Positions 1 through 23,500 of a stretch of 64,000 nt of DNA are shown here, one piece after another. The first letter of the stretch is position 1. Each line of letters opens with the position of its first letter. Source of the DNA: Rotaria sordida (taxonomy: Eukaryota > Rotifera > Eurotatoria > Philodinida > Philodinidae); assembly GCA_905250125.1 (NCBI GenBank), contig CAJNOL010000213.1:62001-126000 (forward strand), given 5' to 3'. The position numbers and the translations under genes were made by a program. Under the pieces are notes generated by a model. It saw only the letters and a list, made by a program, of their open reading frames with translations, was not told where the DNA came from and searched no databases.

Positions 1-1218
1 TATTTTGTATCTCAGTCCGTACATGTTATAAGCAGCTCATATTTTGTTTACCGGTGAAACCTTTAATTTGATCCGAATATGTTCAATATTCTTCAATTAC
101 AATGTATACTCTTTCTCTAATAAGATAAAATGAACATGTTTGATTTACAATAAAGAATTCTTTGTCCTTAAGAGTTATTCTTTATTGTCTTTAATAATAT
201 AAAATCATGTAAAATAATTATATTTTAATAATTTCTATGACTCTTATTCTTGTTTTTTTTTATTAATTAATATAATATTCATCGATTACAAATTGTTAAT
301 TGAATTTATAAACGTTAATAGTAGTTAAATAAAGTTAACATATGACGTCGAAAGATTTTGAAGTTGAAGGCTATTTAAATAAAACTTTGTGTGTAGATCT
401 TTCTTTTTTTTTTTGTCATTATTGGTTTCACTTTCAATTGATTGTTTTAATCTAATCTCAAATAGAGTTTCGATATATCTTTCTTTTTTTTTTATCATCA
501 TCATTAACCTGGAGTAAAATAGCTATACTCTTTCTTTAATCCAACGTCCCTCAAATTGTCCTTTATAAAATTGAAATTACAGTAAAAAGAAAGAGGAAGA
601 AGACGAACAGATGTCATGATAATGCTTCTTCTTTTTTATTTTCACTTGGGCTAGTGCGTATTGTTCAAGGATTGTATTATCATCATCATATGTATATTCA
701 TGCGTACACACGAAAGAAAGAAAAGAAGAGCAAGGAAGAGAGAATACGGAAGGAGATGTACCTTCAACTTTGTAGCAAACAGAAAAAAGTAAAAGATAAA
801 CGTGTAAATAGCAATCTGTAGCAAAGACATAAAGCTACATAAAAGAGGATATAAAATAAAGAGAATAAACGTCAATTTGTCAAATATTCCCTTTTCGAGG
901 ATATATAATATTTTTTTTTTAAATTATTAGTACAATGGTAAGTTAAAAATTTATATCTATCGAATATATTATTTATTTAAATCTTTATATAGATTATTGG
1001 GTGGTTATTATTATTAATAATAATAATTAATATTATTTCGTTTACTATTGCTAATCCAACAAATTTTAATATTGATTCACGTCATATGCCAGGTCTGTCA
1101 ATCGATATTTATTTTAGGCAAAAATACTTTATTTTCTAGCTAGAAAAATTAATGAGAGTATTTACATAAATTATTCTTGTAGTACGTTTTTTTAAACCTG
1201 TTATTGCACCAAGTTTAG
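1..1218. other. AT-rich flank with no supported gene
   Basis: Very AT-rich sequence with poly-T runs near 250, 400, 485 and 910. A short minus-strand open frame at 651-875 is low-complexity and hydrophobic, with no family resemblance. The 5' exon(s) and signal peptide of the EGF gene should lie here or further left. One ATG directly followed by a GTAAGT donor occurs near 936, but I could not connect it in frame to the first clear exon. Confidence 0.5.
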
Positions 1219-11388
<10,170 letters not shown>

Positions 11389-13017
11389 TTGTGTTATTAA
11401 TTTATATTAGCTCCTTTATATGCAAATAGTCTTTTGTTATTTCTCCTTTTTTTTTCTTTTTGCTCAGAACAGTATATATATATATATTTATATATATACA
11501 TAACACTTTACCTATTATTATCCTCAACTGGTTTTCTTTTTCTTTCTATTAAACAATATTAAATAAACCGATAGAGCCGTTTTTTTTTTCTCGAGAAAAA
11601 AAAGAATATTTATTCGCAAGAATCGATAGAAAAAATTAAAATGACAATCGAAAAAAATTTATTTGTTTTTCTTTTTTTTTTTTTTTATTTCTTGATCGAA
11701 AAATAAAATAAAACGATGAAAATCATTTTTAATAATTAACAATTTGTATAATAAACATCAAGAAAATATAAAAATAATGATAAGCAATCATAGTCATGAA
11801 TGAAGCCGTATGGTTTGAACTTCTGTGTTGACTAAAGTATGACAAAAAAAAATTAGCATTAATAGATGGATCGAAAGTTTTGAAACAAAATATTTGTTTA
11901 TTTTTAACTCTCTTGAAAGTATTTGTTTCTGATGAGTTAACAACTATGGATTAGAATCAGTATATTGTGCACTTTCGAAATATTGTCTCAGAAATTTTAT
12001 CTCAGTTTTTATTCAAGAATAGTGAAGGAATTTTCCAAAAGGCCTAAAAAATTAGATTGAATGCTGACCGAATAAACTTTTGGTAATATTTTATATGGAA
12101 CTAAGCTATGATTTTTATCTAAGTGAAACTATATACAAATTGCCTTTTGATTGAACAATCGGTTTTTCAAAAATGAAGATTTAAAAGAAATGACAATTGA
12201 AGTGACCTGTAGAAAAGTTCTATTTGTACATTTTGTAGGATAGTTTCTGCTCTAAAAATTGATATATTAATAAAGGTGTCAATATTTACTTTCGACTTGT
12301 AATGATAAAAGTACAAAAGTAACATGAAATTTATATTATTCAAATTCTAATGAAGTAAAAATAAGTAGTAATATTGTTACTTTTCGAGTGAGTAATTTCA
12401 AACAAAAAAAATCAAGATCTAATGATTTATATCTTTTAGAACATTTAGATGGCAGAATGAATATACTAGCACATATTATTCGAAGACTGATTAATCCATT
12501 AAGTTTTTTCCTTCTAATAGATTTATAAAATTCAAAGTAATAATAAATAGAAATCAGATTTCAGATATCATAACAAAGACATATTATTGATGGAATAGAA
12601 AGTTTTATATCTACATTCATCAGGATTGTTGAGACACATAATAGATCAAATATTTAAAATCATGAGAATAATATTTGAAATATATCTCGTTTTATGTTAT
12701 ATTATCAACAATATTTGGAAAATTGGCTCTCTTACAGGCGCCTCTTCGATATGAAATTTCTAGAGAACAACTTATCGAATATTTGAATAGAGCTTTTTTT
12801 GTAAGAGTTACCAAAGTCATGGAAAAATTGGTTTGAAGAAAAACGCAATTCGCTATTTCCGTTACATAAATTTGATTTTTTTTTGTAATGTTTAAAGATA
12901 GTTTTTGAATCGCCAAAATGTATTTAGTAGATAGATGCATAGCGACAAAAACTTTGAGTAGCAAAAAAAGAAAGAGGAAGAATATTCTCTTAAGAATGAT
13001 AGATGAAGAGAAGCATT
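11389..13017. other. Intergenic region between convergent genes
   Basis: This lies between the 3' end of the + strand EGF gene and the 3' end of the - strand gene. It begins with T-rich and A-rich tracts and a TA-dinucleotide patch near 11475-11500. A minus-strand open frame at 12692-12964 has no recognisable similarity and no supporting splice structure. I see no gene here. Confidence 0.6.
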
Positions 13018-15190
13018 TTTACCTATATAAGTTTGATAAATTCTATAATTTTTATAAAGAAAAAAAAAAACAACAACATATTTTTAATTATTTTGAAATT
13101 AATTTCATCAAATCTTACATGAACAATGCTTGCAGGTTTTGTATCATCATCTGTTTTTATAGAAGTTATTGCTTGTGCAAGATTATCCCAATCTTCAAGT
13201 ACCATATATTGAAATGGATAACTTATTGATATATTATAATAGGAATATTTTTTCGAATTTTCTTTGCCAATAACATGACGAATTATTTTTTCACAATTAA
13301 TTATTTTACGAGCATCAAACATAAGTTCAAATATATGTTGATCTTGACAATATTGATCAACATAATCTGCCATTGTTCGTATGATATCTATTTGACTAAT
13401 TTTAAATCGAATAGCTTCTTGAAATTTTATAACCATAGATGGATTTTGTTTTTCATATTTATTAATAAAACTGAAAAGAAAAGAATATTTTTTTTTCCTT
13501 TATTTAATAAATATTTATAAAAGAAAAAATAAAACAAAACATTTTATGCTACATACTCTTGTCGTTTTTTCATAGCATCTAAAAATTCATTATAACTTAT
13601 ATTACATTCATTATTTTCTGTCATAATATCAATTGGTTCAGAAGTTTGATGTTGAACACTATAATAAAATTGAATTCATTCTTTTATGAATCCTTTAGAT
13701 AAGAAAAAAAAATAATAATAATAACAAACCAAGAATGTAAAAATTTATCCATAGAATGACCTTGATTAGGATCATGATCAAAATATGCTAAATATTCATT
13801 GAAGATATCAGATGTTTTAATTGATGTACAGCAAACTTTATAAGTATGTGCACTTTTTGTATGGTGTATAATCATTGGATGATTAAGTTTGATTATATAA
13901 TATGATAATCTATTTTTAATTTGATCTGTATCTTTATCAATTTGATCTTGTGATAGAGGTTTGTTATCAAGTTTTGTTTGAATATTTTTTTTTACTTGAT
14001 CAACTATTATATTCCAAGCATTCTAAAAGAGAAATTAATTTATTTTTATTAATTTTTTATTTAAATTTAATATTTAAAGAGATTTAATATGAAATATAAT
14101 TGAAGAAATATAGATTATCTTAAGTAAAATATATTCATACTTTAACAGGAATCATTAAACTTAAAGCTTTTTGTTGAAATGGTGGACTTATTTCTTTTTT
14201 AAATTTATTATAATTATTATAGAATAATAAATTATTAGATAATAATGAACGATAATATATTTCACAATTGATTAATTTATATGGTTGCCATAATAGAATG
14301 AGAGCAAAACCACAAAAATCATTTGTTGTAGTATCATAATCATAAACAATATTTTTTACATCAATTGATTGTACAATTGCTTGATCTAATAATTTCATTG
14401 TACTATTATCATTTATTGTATTGTTTTCTGAATACAAATCAATAAATCTATCATAGAGAAGAAATTTATATTTAGAATTTTATCTAGAATATTTTGATGT
14501 TGCTAATTATAAGGAGATTGCTTTATCCTATCTATTTTGAGATATATAGTTCTTCATCATCTTTTTATTTAATCCTTCAGAAACGGTAATAAGGAAGTAG
14601 TTCATATATTAGAACAAGATATTATTCATATACAATATGTGATCGTATATCAATGTCTATTATAGCCTGTAGAAAGGGATTTAAATTTTTATCCCTATAC
14701 TTCAACGCTTCTTTTAGTTTGTGTTTTTTTTTACAAAAATGCTATAGAATATAATTTATTATTATGTCATTAAGAAAAAAAGATATTTATTACATTTAGA
14801 TAAAGTTTCAAGTTAATTTACTTACACCTTGGTTAATTGTCGAGCTTTTTCTAATAGTCGTAAATTAAACTCACAATCCGATTTATCATGGATTATCATT
14901 TTATCAGCACATTCTTTGATTATTTTCATTTGTTCATCTAATAAACCGTACGCATCAACATATTTTTTTAATAGTAGTTCATCTGATCCTATATCCCATT
15001 GACAACATGTTAAAAATGCCTTAGCACGTTGTTGATGTTCCTTGAAAACAGGTTGAAAACTTATTGATATAAATGGATTGAATTGTTGTACAATAGCTTC
15101 ATTATCAATCTTGATCATCTGTTCGAAGTCTTGCAATGAATTCAAAAACAAAAAAAAGAAAAGAAAAATTATTCGATGTGTTTGATACAT
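13018..15190 (-). CDS. Unrecognised multi-exon protein, possibly secreted
   Basis: Five exons join in frame on the minus strand, all but one junction in phase 2: about 15190-14827, 14447-14138, 14023-13732, 13659-13559 and 13471 to about 13130, then a terminal piece. The first exon begins with a hydrophobic stretch (HRIIFLFFFLFL) that would serve as a signal peptide. It is also pyrimidine-rich and ends at a CAAG acceptor-like site, so it could instead be misread intron. The body of about 440 residues is polar, with scattered cysteines and segments such as DFCGFALILLWQPYKL and EDWDNLAQAI. The C-terminus is ambiguous: either read on to a hydrophobic tail ending near 13020, or splice a ~75-bp intron and end at TAA near 13018. 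I recognise no family. Confidence 0.6.
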
Positions 15191-15539
15191 TTGTCAGAAA
15201 AAAAATTGAAATCTATATTTTTCTTAATTTTTAAAAAAAAGATTCGTTTTTTTCTAATTATTCTATGTTTATTAAACGAAATAGACAATATTGAAATCCA
15301 ATATGATTGCATCCTACGACATTTAAATCAAAGATATTTTCAAGTAAACGATTGATTGAATCTTCTAAATAATTTCAATCTATTTTATTTAAATCAATTC
15401 CTATTAGAAAGAATCACAGTCGATAGTGAGTTCTAGATTTCTCTCGTTTTACGATTCTTTTTTCTCAACTAACACATACTTCTCCTTTCAAATACTGTCA
15501 ATTTCACACATCCAAATCAATTCTTTTATGATTAATGAC

Positions 15540-17560
15540 AAATGTGAAAGATTAAACATTGCATATGTTTGCAGTATATTCAAAAAACACTTGCATTTGC
15601 TGACAACATATTTTTTTAGCGCATCTTCATTCATACACAATCATGCAAGTTATTTGAAATAGTTGGGATTTTGCAGAAGATATGTAAGACAATAGTTCAC
15701 GTATATCGATGTTTGTGTTTCCGACATATACATTCGAATACAATTTATCAAGTTTTTCAGGAATAAAAACTGACGAGTAAGATTATGCATAATTCTGATC
15801 TTTGCCATAATTCACATATACTGCATTTGTGTTGAAAAATTTAAGTATCATCAGCATCTGTCCTGATAATTGAAAACAAGTACGCGAAATTCTGCACATC
15901 TATACAACATTATCGTGTGTACGGCAATCACTATTGAATTGATACTCAGTTGACAGGCAAAATTTTACTATTTCGCTGTGTAAATATTGGTTTATACAAG
16001 AGTTTAGTTTTTATTTCAACATGTTAGTATTGGAGACATTCATACGCATGTTAAATAGCAAATTGTAAAATCCTCGAATCTTGAAATTCGATGGATTCAC
16101 AATTCTAGGATTCAACTTTTTTTTCTCTTCCACAGATGATACCCCTTGATGTATATACAGGCTTTTCTCATAGTTGTGAATGACTTAGTTGAAACAAAAC
16201 TTTAACTGTAAAAAAAAAAAGGATTGGAGAGCAAGCACATCAGTTATTTTTTATTTACTTCACTTCGAAAATGATGCATTTTTTTAGCTTGCAATGTAAA
16301 GAATTAGAGACAATGTATTTTGAAATAATAGTAATTGGTGTTGAACAGTGGTATCGCCAGCAGATACAAACACCAAATTCTTTCTAGAACACGAATTGCC
16401 AATAATAAATAATTAACTGACAATTCATTGAATGGTGATGATACCTTGTCAACAGTAGACGAATATTAAAGTCATGAATCGAACATTGACAAAACTATCA
16501 ATTCATCTTCAGAAGAACTAACTAGTGACTTTGTACGGCTTGATGATAGCAATAGTAATGATGAAATAAACTTAACATGTTGCTGTATTATTTATAAATT
16601 TTTACATTTATAATTATAAATTGAAGATACTGATACGACATTTATGAATACTATATAAACGATTGGTACATCCCTAGATATTCGCATCACGAAAAAACAA
16701 ACATGTGTAAATATGTCACATATTATACTATAATCATTCGTCTCGAAACGTTGAATGCTAATATGCATCACAACAGACTACAGTAGATAGAATAACGAAG
16801 CGTTTGTTGCAAATACACATGAATATGCTAAAGTCTTTCTCTACATATCAATTTCAAATTTGAAAATTTTTATTTCATGAGACAAACTTCCATTTCACGC
16901 TAAGCGTCTACTTACATTAGAGCTACATTCAAAACTTGTATACATACTGATTATCTAATGACTGTAGGACATATATGTTAATAACTATTAATAAATTCGA
17001 AAAAACGAAAACAAACTTTTGAAATAAAACTGATCCAAAAATACAAGAGCAAATTCATTTTAATGAGAAAATCAACAATAACATGTTGAAGTAAAAGTTA
17101 AACTCTCGTACAAATCAATATTTAAACAACAAAATGGAAAATTTTTCTTATCAACTCAGAAACAATTCAATAGTAGTTTTCGTACATACGATAATGTTGC
17201 ATAGGCATGCAGAATTTCATGAATTTGTTTTCATTATCAGGACAGATGCTGATGATACTTAAGCCTTTCAACACAAGCACAGTATATGTGAATTATGACA
17301 AAGATAAGAGTTGTGTATAATCTTACTCGTTATTTGTTTTTCCTAAAAAACTTGGTAAATTCTATTCGAATGCATGTACCGAAGACGCGCATTGGTGTAT
17401 ATATACTACTGTCTTGTGTTTTTTTCGAGAAATCTCAACTTTTTCAAATAACTTCTATGATCCTGTATGAATAAAGATGGATTAAAAACTATATTGTAAG
17501 CAAACACGACTATTTTTTAAACATGCTTGTTTGATTTGTTTATGAACACATTCTCAGCTC
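15540..17560. repeat. 2-kb foldback element with ~0.5-kb inverted arms
   Basis: The left arm (about 15540-16060) and right arm (about 17040-17560) are imperfect reverse complements over most of their length. They share blocks such as TCATCAGCATCTGTCCTGAT, ATTCACATATACTG and ACGAGTAAGATTAT. The interior is about 1 kb. It holds a short degenerate frame near 16470-16600 encoding an acidic, Ser/Asp-rich stretch with a stop, possibly a transposase N-terminus relic. No intact transposase is present. The outer edges and target-site duplication could not be fixed by eye. Confidence 0.8.
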
Positions 17561-17574
17561 TTTTCTTGATACTC

Positions 17575-19089
17575 TTATTTACCTGTTACTGCATTTTTTT
17601 CTTCGTGGATTGGTACAGTTGTTTCTTCGTTTTCGAACTCTGTACTTTGTTCTGAAACTGTCGACGCTGATTCAGCGAATTCTATGTTAATAAATAGTAC
17701 ATTATCAAATTATTATCATCGAGCTTTTTTTGTATTTTTACTAACCTTCTTGTCCATAATACATTTCATCAATCAATTCTGTTACTTCTTCATTTGCAAA
17801 TTTTACACTTTGTTCAGAAACTATCGATACTGGGTCAGTGGATTCTGTGTCAATAAATAATCCACTACTAACTTATCATCATCTCGTTTCTTCATATTCT
17901 TACTAACCCTGTTGTGGATAATACGTTTCATCAGGTGATTCTGTTGTTTCTTCCTTTTCGAATTCTGTACTTTGTTCTGAAATCGTTGATGATGGTTCAA
18001 TGGAGTCTGTGTTAATAAATAGTATCATATCAACTTATTATCATTACGTTTCTTCGTATCCTTACTAACTTTCTAGTGCATAATATAATTTATCAGTGGA
18101 TTCTGTTGTTCCCTTGTTTTCAAACTCTGCACTTTGTTCTGTTACGGTCGATGCTGGTTCAGTAGATTCTGTAACAATAAATAACCCATTATCTGTTGTT
18201 TCTTCATTTTCGGCCTCTGTATGTTGTTCTGAAACTGCTGATGTTGGTTCAGTGGATTCTGAATCAATAAATAATGTATTATCAAACTTATTACCATTGT
18301 ATTTCTTCATATTCTTACTAACCTTCTTGTGTATAATATATTTCATCAGTCGATTCTGTTGTTTTCTCATTTTCGAAGTCTGTAGTGTGTTCTGAAACTG
18401 TCGATGCTCGTTCAGTGGATTCTATGTTAATAAATAGTGCATTATCAACTTATTACCATCGTGTTTCTTCATATTCTCTGACTAACCTTCTTGTGTATAA
18501 TATATATCATCAGTTGGTATTGTTGTTTCTTCGTTTTTGAAGTCTGCACTGTGTGTTGAAAGTGTTGATAAATACTCTGTAGATTCTAAGTCAATAAATA
18601 GTATATTTCCTAGTCATTATCATTATGTTTCTTGATATTCTCACTTACTTTCGTATGGATGACTTTCTGATTGAAGTTGAACTGTTGTTGGATTTTCCGA
18701 GTCGATATTGTCAATTGGAAATGATGATACACTTGTAGTATATATTTCATATGTATCTGATGAATGAATTTTAATTATTATCGCAACTATAATCGATATT
18801 TTTATTTACCTTTTTTTCTATGATTTTCTGTATAAATCGGATTTGTTGATAGATTTTCAGAAAAGATATCGTAAATCGGAAGTGCTGCTACATCTTCAAT
18901 ATAGACTATTTAAATAATAACGATAAGATTATTTCTTTTCTTTTTTTTTTTTATTGTATGCCGCTTTGTATTACCCGTTTTATCGATGTCGTTGTCAGTT
19001 GTATTGAGTAAAGCATTCACTATAGTGACTATTTGCAAATAATATACTAACTGAATAAAGAATATAAGAAAAAATGTCCAAGAAGACAT
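17575..19089 (-). CDS. Secreted Ser/Thr/Glu-rich repeat protein, one repeat per exon
   Basis: ATG at 19089 starts a clear signal peptide (MSSWTFFLIFFIQLVYYL...NALLN). Exons joined by phase-1 introns follow at about 18909-18831 and 18757-18651. A run of similar exons then encodes about 32-residue repeats of the form ESTEPASTVSEQSTEFENEE (positions about 18593-17580). The last exon reads ...KNAVTGK and then TAA at 17575-17577. The protein is acidic and Ser/Thr-rich with no cysteine framework or transmembrane segment. A mucin-like, heavily O-glycosylated extracellular protein is plausible but inferred. No family was recognised. The last stop lies inside what looks like an intron donor (GGTAAATAAG), so a lost 3' exon is possible. 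Confidence 0.7.
17580..18600 (-). repeat. Array of duplicated exon-plus-intron units (~165-250 bp)
   Basis: At least six copies of a ~90-bp exon are present, at about 18593-18496, 18425-18330, 18262-18180, 18170-18075, 18007-17915, 17846-17750 and 17684-17580. Each is followed by a ~70-bp intron sharing GTTAGTAAGAATATGAAG at its 5' end and ATTTATTgAyaTAG at its 3' end. Two copies are fused into one exon (about 18262-18075). Confidence 0.75.
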
Positions 19090-20520
19090 TTTCACTGATA
19101 ATAGAAGATACGATCAATGATATTAAATTAGGAAGAGAAATAAGTTAAGACATTCAATAGGTACGAACAGAAACTTAGTTTTTTTTAACAGAGGATTTAT
19201 TCAGATGAATGAATAAATGTATATAAAATGAACAAATTTTGTTACTATAAAAAAAATCTTGGTGACAAAATAAAGCGCTGAATATGTCTACTTTTTCATA
19301 GTATTGTATTTTTATTTGCACAAATTTGTAAAAAAAAATCAATAAATAAAATATATGAAAATTGACTTATATATTTATTCTAAATATAATAATGAGACAT
19401 TTGTTCAATTTTAAAGAAACTTTATTCGAATTACAACTGATGGATTATCATCAGAATTTCATTCATTTTCTTAGTTTCTAATAAAATTCCAACCAACAAA
19501 ATTTGCCATTAAAGATTTTTCTTAACTTCTAATAGGACAAACATTTTAATAGCTTGTTTCCTGTATATGTTACCCAATAATATTTTATATAGAATTATAG
19601 CTCTTGAGAAAATACGTATAAGTTTACATCAACATAAGCTAAACTTTAGTTCTATATAACATTTTATAAAAAAACATCGAAAAGTACCGAGTTGAATAAC
19701 GCCTAATAGCTTTATACAAAAATGATATCTTTTGTAAAATATGATTTTATTTAATTTATATGAAGGTTTTATCAAATGGGAAAATTCTGTACTCCAGAGG
19801 TATGCTAAAGTCATCTTCGATTATCTATTTCAACTCTACTATCAACATGTGTCACGAGCATTTTAGTTTGAATTCATTTTATCTAAGTTTGTCTGATAAT
19901 AAAGCCTAACTACTCTAACATTTGAGTATTACTGAAGTACGATAAAGTGGTTAGTCTTTATTGTTAGACAATCTTATATAAAATGAATTTAAACTAATAT
20001 ACTCAGGATACATGTTGATAGTAGATTTGAAATAACTAAAATGTTCTAGAGAATAACTTTGGCAAATATTCTTGAAGCACGAAACTTTCGTTTTTTCCTT
20101 CTCTTGAATTTTAATCATTTATTTTTATTAATTAACTTTCTTCTGTTCTATTACATCATTTATCTTATGTTAAAATAATATTTGTATTTATTATTAACAT
20201 GTATCAATAATCTCGAATAGATTTTATATCCTGATGAAATCTTCTGTTATAATATAAAAATCTTAAATGTTTTTTGTTTTTATAATGGAAAACAAAATCA
20301 TGCACAATTTTTATTGAGCAAATACTACGAGACTATAAAAAAGAAAAACAAGTAAGAAAGTGATAATATAGAATATAATACAAAATAAACCCAATTGGTT
20401 TAATTCTAATTACATCTGACAATATTATCAATTTGAAAACAAAACAAATGCAATAACAAAATGCAAATAAACATGTATATACATAAAAATAAGAATACAA
20501 ATATTTAATTTTTTTATTTT
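19090..20520. other. Intergenic region without a supported gene
   Basis: AT-rich sequence between two minus-strand genes. The only structure seen is the foldback element at about 19785-20095. A minus-strand open frame at 19629-19814 has no similarity to known proteins and overlaps the edge of that element. Confidence 0.55.
19785..20095. repeat. ~310-bp foldback element
   Basis: Left arm about 19785-19935 and right arm about 19945-20095 are reverse complements. They share CTACTATCAACATGT and the AAATTCATTTTATwTAAG region, and the loop is very short. The form is MITE-like with no coding capacity. Sequence is unlike the other foldback elements in the window. Confidence 0.7.
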
Positions 20521-23500
20521 CTAAATGGCACCAAATTCTGTAATAAGTACATGATCATTAAGTAATGTTTCTTGTTGTTGTTGTTCAGATAATGGTTGAT
20601 GTTTTAATAAAATAGGTGAAGAAATTATTGATGGACCTAAACGATGTCGACGGATTGAACTATGAATATTATTAGTATTATTTTGATTTGGATGTATAAG
20701 AAATGATTGAGTTGATGAACAACGACGTTGATTTACTGTTGGAGATGATATATCATGAAGAGAATGTTGAAGACCTTGAATATATCATAAAAATAGAATT
20801 CTTTTTTTTTCTTTCTCTTGTTATTCGATTTTAGGTGATGGCAATGCAAAAAATTGAGCAAAAGTTTTTTTAAATATTGTTTTCGACTTTTGCTATCTTA
20901 TAGAAAAAAATCGATTCTTTCAATAATCAAACAATTTTCTTCCTAACTATATGACGATTAAAATCAAAAACTAATTCAAATAAATATTGAGATTTGATGC
21001 TTTTGATATATTTCAATTTTTATAGACTTTTTATCTAAATTTCATAAGATAAAAACATCGTTGAAATATGTCAAAAACAACATTTTGATAGGTAATTCAA
21101 CGAGTTCTATCCAACTATGAGAAACCAAAATTTGCATAAATTTCAAATCGCCAGCACCTTATGAATGATGAAAAGAAAATAATATTAGCTGTTATGTGTC
21201 ATAGTGCGAATCATAAGTCATTGAAAAGTTTAATTTCAAATCAATGTTTATTTTTCTTTAAAAATTTCGATTCGAGTTTAGTTTTTTTTTTTTTCTAATC
21301 TTTATTTTCTGTTGTTATGAAATCAATGTGCGAAATTTATTGACATGCATATGCTTTTTTTTCCCCCTTTACTTACATAATTAATATTCTGTATGATTTA
21401 TTTAAAAGAAAAATAAAAATGATAAAAAAATTTTGACAAATAAATTTACCTGGTGAATCTCGAATTGGACGAAATGGTGATTGTCGATGATTATTTAAAA
21501 TCTAGAAGAAAAAGTTTTTGTTTTTAATTTTTAATAAAACAAACCAAAGAATATTTAAACATACAAATTCCGGTGCTTTCGATTGTAATGTAACACGAAT
21601 TGGACTAAAAGAAAAAAGATGAATGAATATTTAAGGTATTTTTGTTTGCTTACGTTGATGCTTTAGCCATAGCTGTTGAATCATCATTTATTCGAGATTC
21701 TTCTTCTTCTATAAAATATTTAAAAAAAAAAAATATTTAATATTTTTTCGTCTAGAAATTCATTAATACCTTTTGATGATGAATCAGCTAGACTATCTGT
21801 TGATTGATGAAGATGATTTGTTTCTATGAAGAAAAAATAAAATAAAAATTAACTTTTTCTTTTCTTACAAAAATCTTCTTTATTATACCTTGTTGATTTT
21901 TAAATATTTCAGAAGTTGATGGTTGATATTGACGTGCCGATGTTAAACTTGATGATATAACATCTGGTGCTAAAAATTATTCATATGAAAATATAATATT
22001 CAATTTTATTTTTCTACTTGTTGATCGTGCATGAGTTATTGATGTAACTGTATTATCAACAGAAGATAATGATGGACTTATTGCACGTTCAGTTGAATCA
22101 CCAAGATAAAGTTGTCCATCAGCTGATGATGTACGTGTTCGACGATTAGCCAAACGATCAAGAATATTACGAGTTTTTCGTGAAACAGATTGTATAAGAC
22201 CACGAGATCTAATTTAAAAAAGAAATAATAATTATTGAATATTAAAACATTCTGATTGCAAAAGAAAAGATATCGAGTCTCAAAATCACATACAGACATG
22301 AACAAAAGTAGCTGTCTCTCTTCCTGGAATAGAGTTCATCAGGTCCAAAATTCTCGGATTCAGACCCGATTGAATCGTACTTTGATATTCTCAATTAAAT
22401 TTTCTGAGCGAAATTGGATAGTCGTCCTAAATACAGCGTACACCACACATTTCTCAGACGACTAGAGTCCATCAGGTCAAAAATTTTCGGATTCGAAATC
22501 AACCCGACGGGCTCCATCCGAGAGTGCTGCTATTCTCTATGATATTATACTGATATTTTCCCTATGCGAAAAATATATTCAGTGGAAATGTTTTGGTTCG
22601 TATTATGACTCTGAAATTTTCAGAACAGACTTATTTTCTCATAGGAAATTTCTGCTAAAACTTTCAAATGCATTATTTAAAGCTATCGTTAAAAATATGT
22701 ATCTCACTAAAAATTATCATTTACTTTTCAACAAACATTATTTATAAGCAAACAATATTAGAACTATCTTAAAATGATTTCTAATAACATTTAGACTAGG
22801 ATGCTCTTCTATATTCAGTTTTTGAATGATAGATTGAACAAAAATATTTATGCCAAAATGAATGACATAGGATGATTAAAGGAGAAAAATAATATTTAAA
22901 TTATAATTCCAGTATATCTATATTGATGAAAGATGGGTTGATTATGGTGATTAGAATTTATTTTTCGTACGAATTTAATTCTTAATTAGAAATTCAAATA
23001 ATAATAAGTTTGAATTATTTCTATTAAAATTTCATAAAAAATAAATTTGATTACCGTCTTGGTTTATGTATGGTCATATTTTTATATTGTTCCATAATTT
23101 TCATTTCAAGTAGTTCTTTTTGTCTCATTAATGAATGAAGTTGTTCTCTAATAAACAATAAAAAGAAATCGAATGAATTTTTCTTAATTATTTTTATTAT
23201 TTTCTTCGAATACATACAAATAACCTCGAGCTTCTTCATGAAATAAATCTTTATTACTTAATGCTTGTGCAAGAACATTTTGATTTTGTTGTACAAGATT
23301 ATGTAATTGTTCAATTAATTGACTTTTTTCTTCTTCTGTTCGTTCAGTTTGTTGTTCAAGAAACTTTAAATACAAAAAATGTTTATTATTAAACTAAATC
23401 ATTAGCAAAATAAAAATAAAAATAAAAAACAAACTTCATATTTTGTTATTAAATTTGCATATTCAGCATTAATATTTGTATATTTCATTTGTATTGTAGC

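Noticed and set aside
12692..12964. 90-codon minus-strand open frame downstream of the 13-15 kb gene
   Set aside because: Not in splice agreement with the upstream gene and without similarity.
16470..16600. Autonomous DNA transposon inside the 2-kb foldback element
   Set aside because: Only a short frame with an internal stop is present; no catalytic acidic-residue motif or full transposase was seen.
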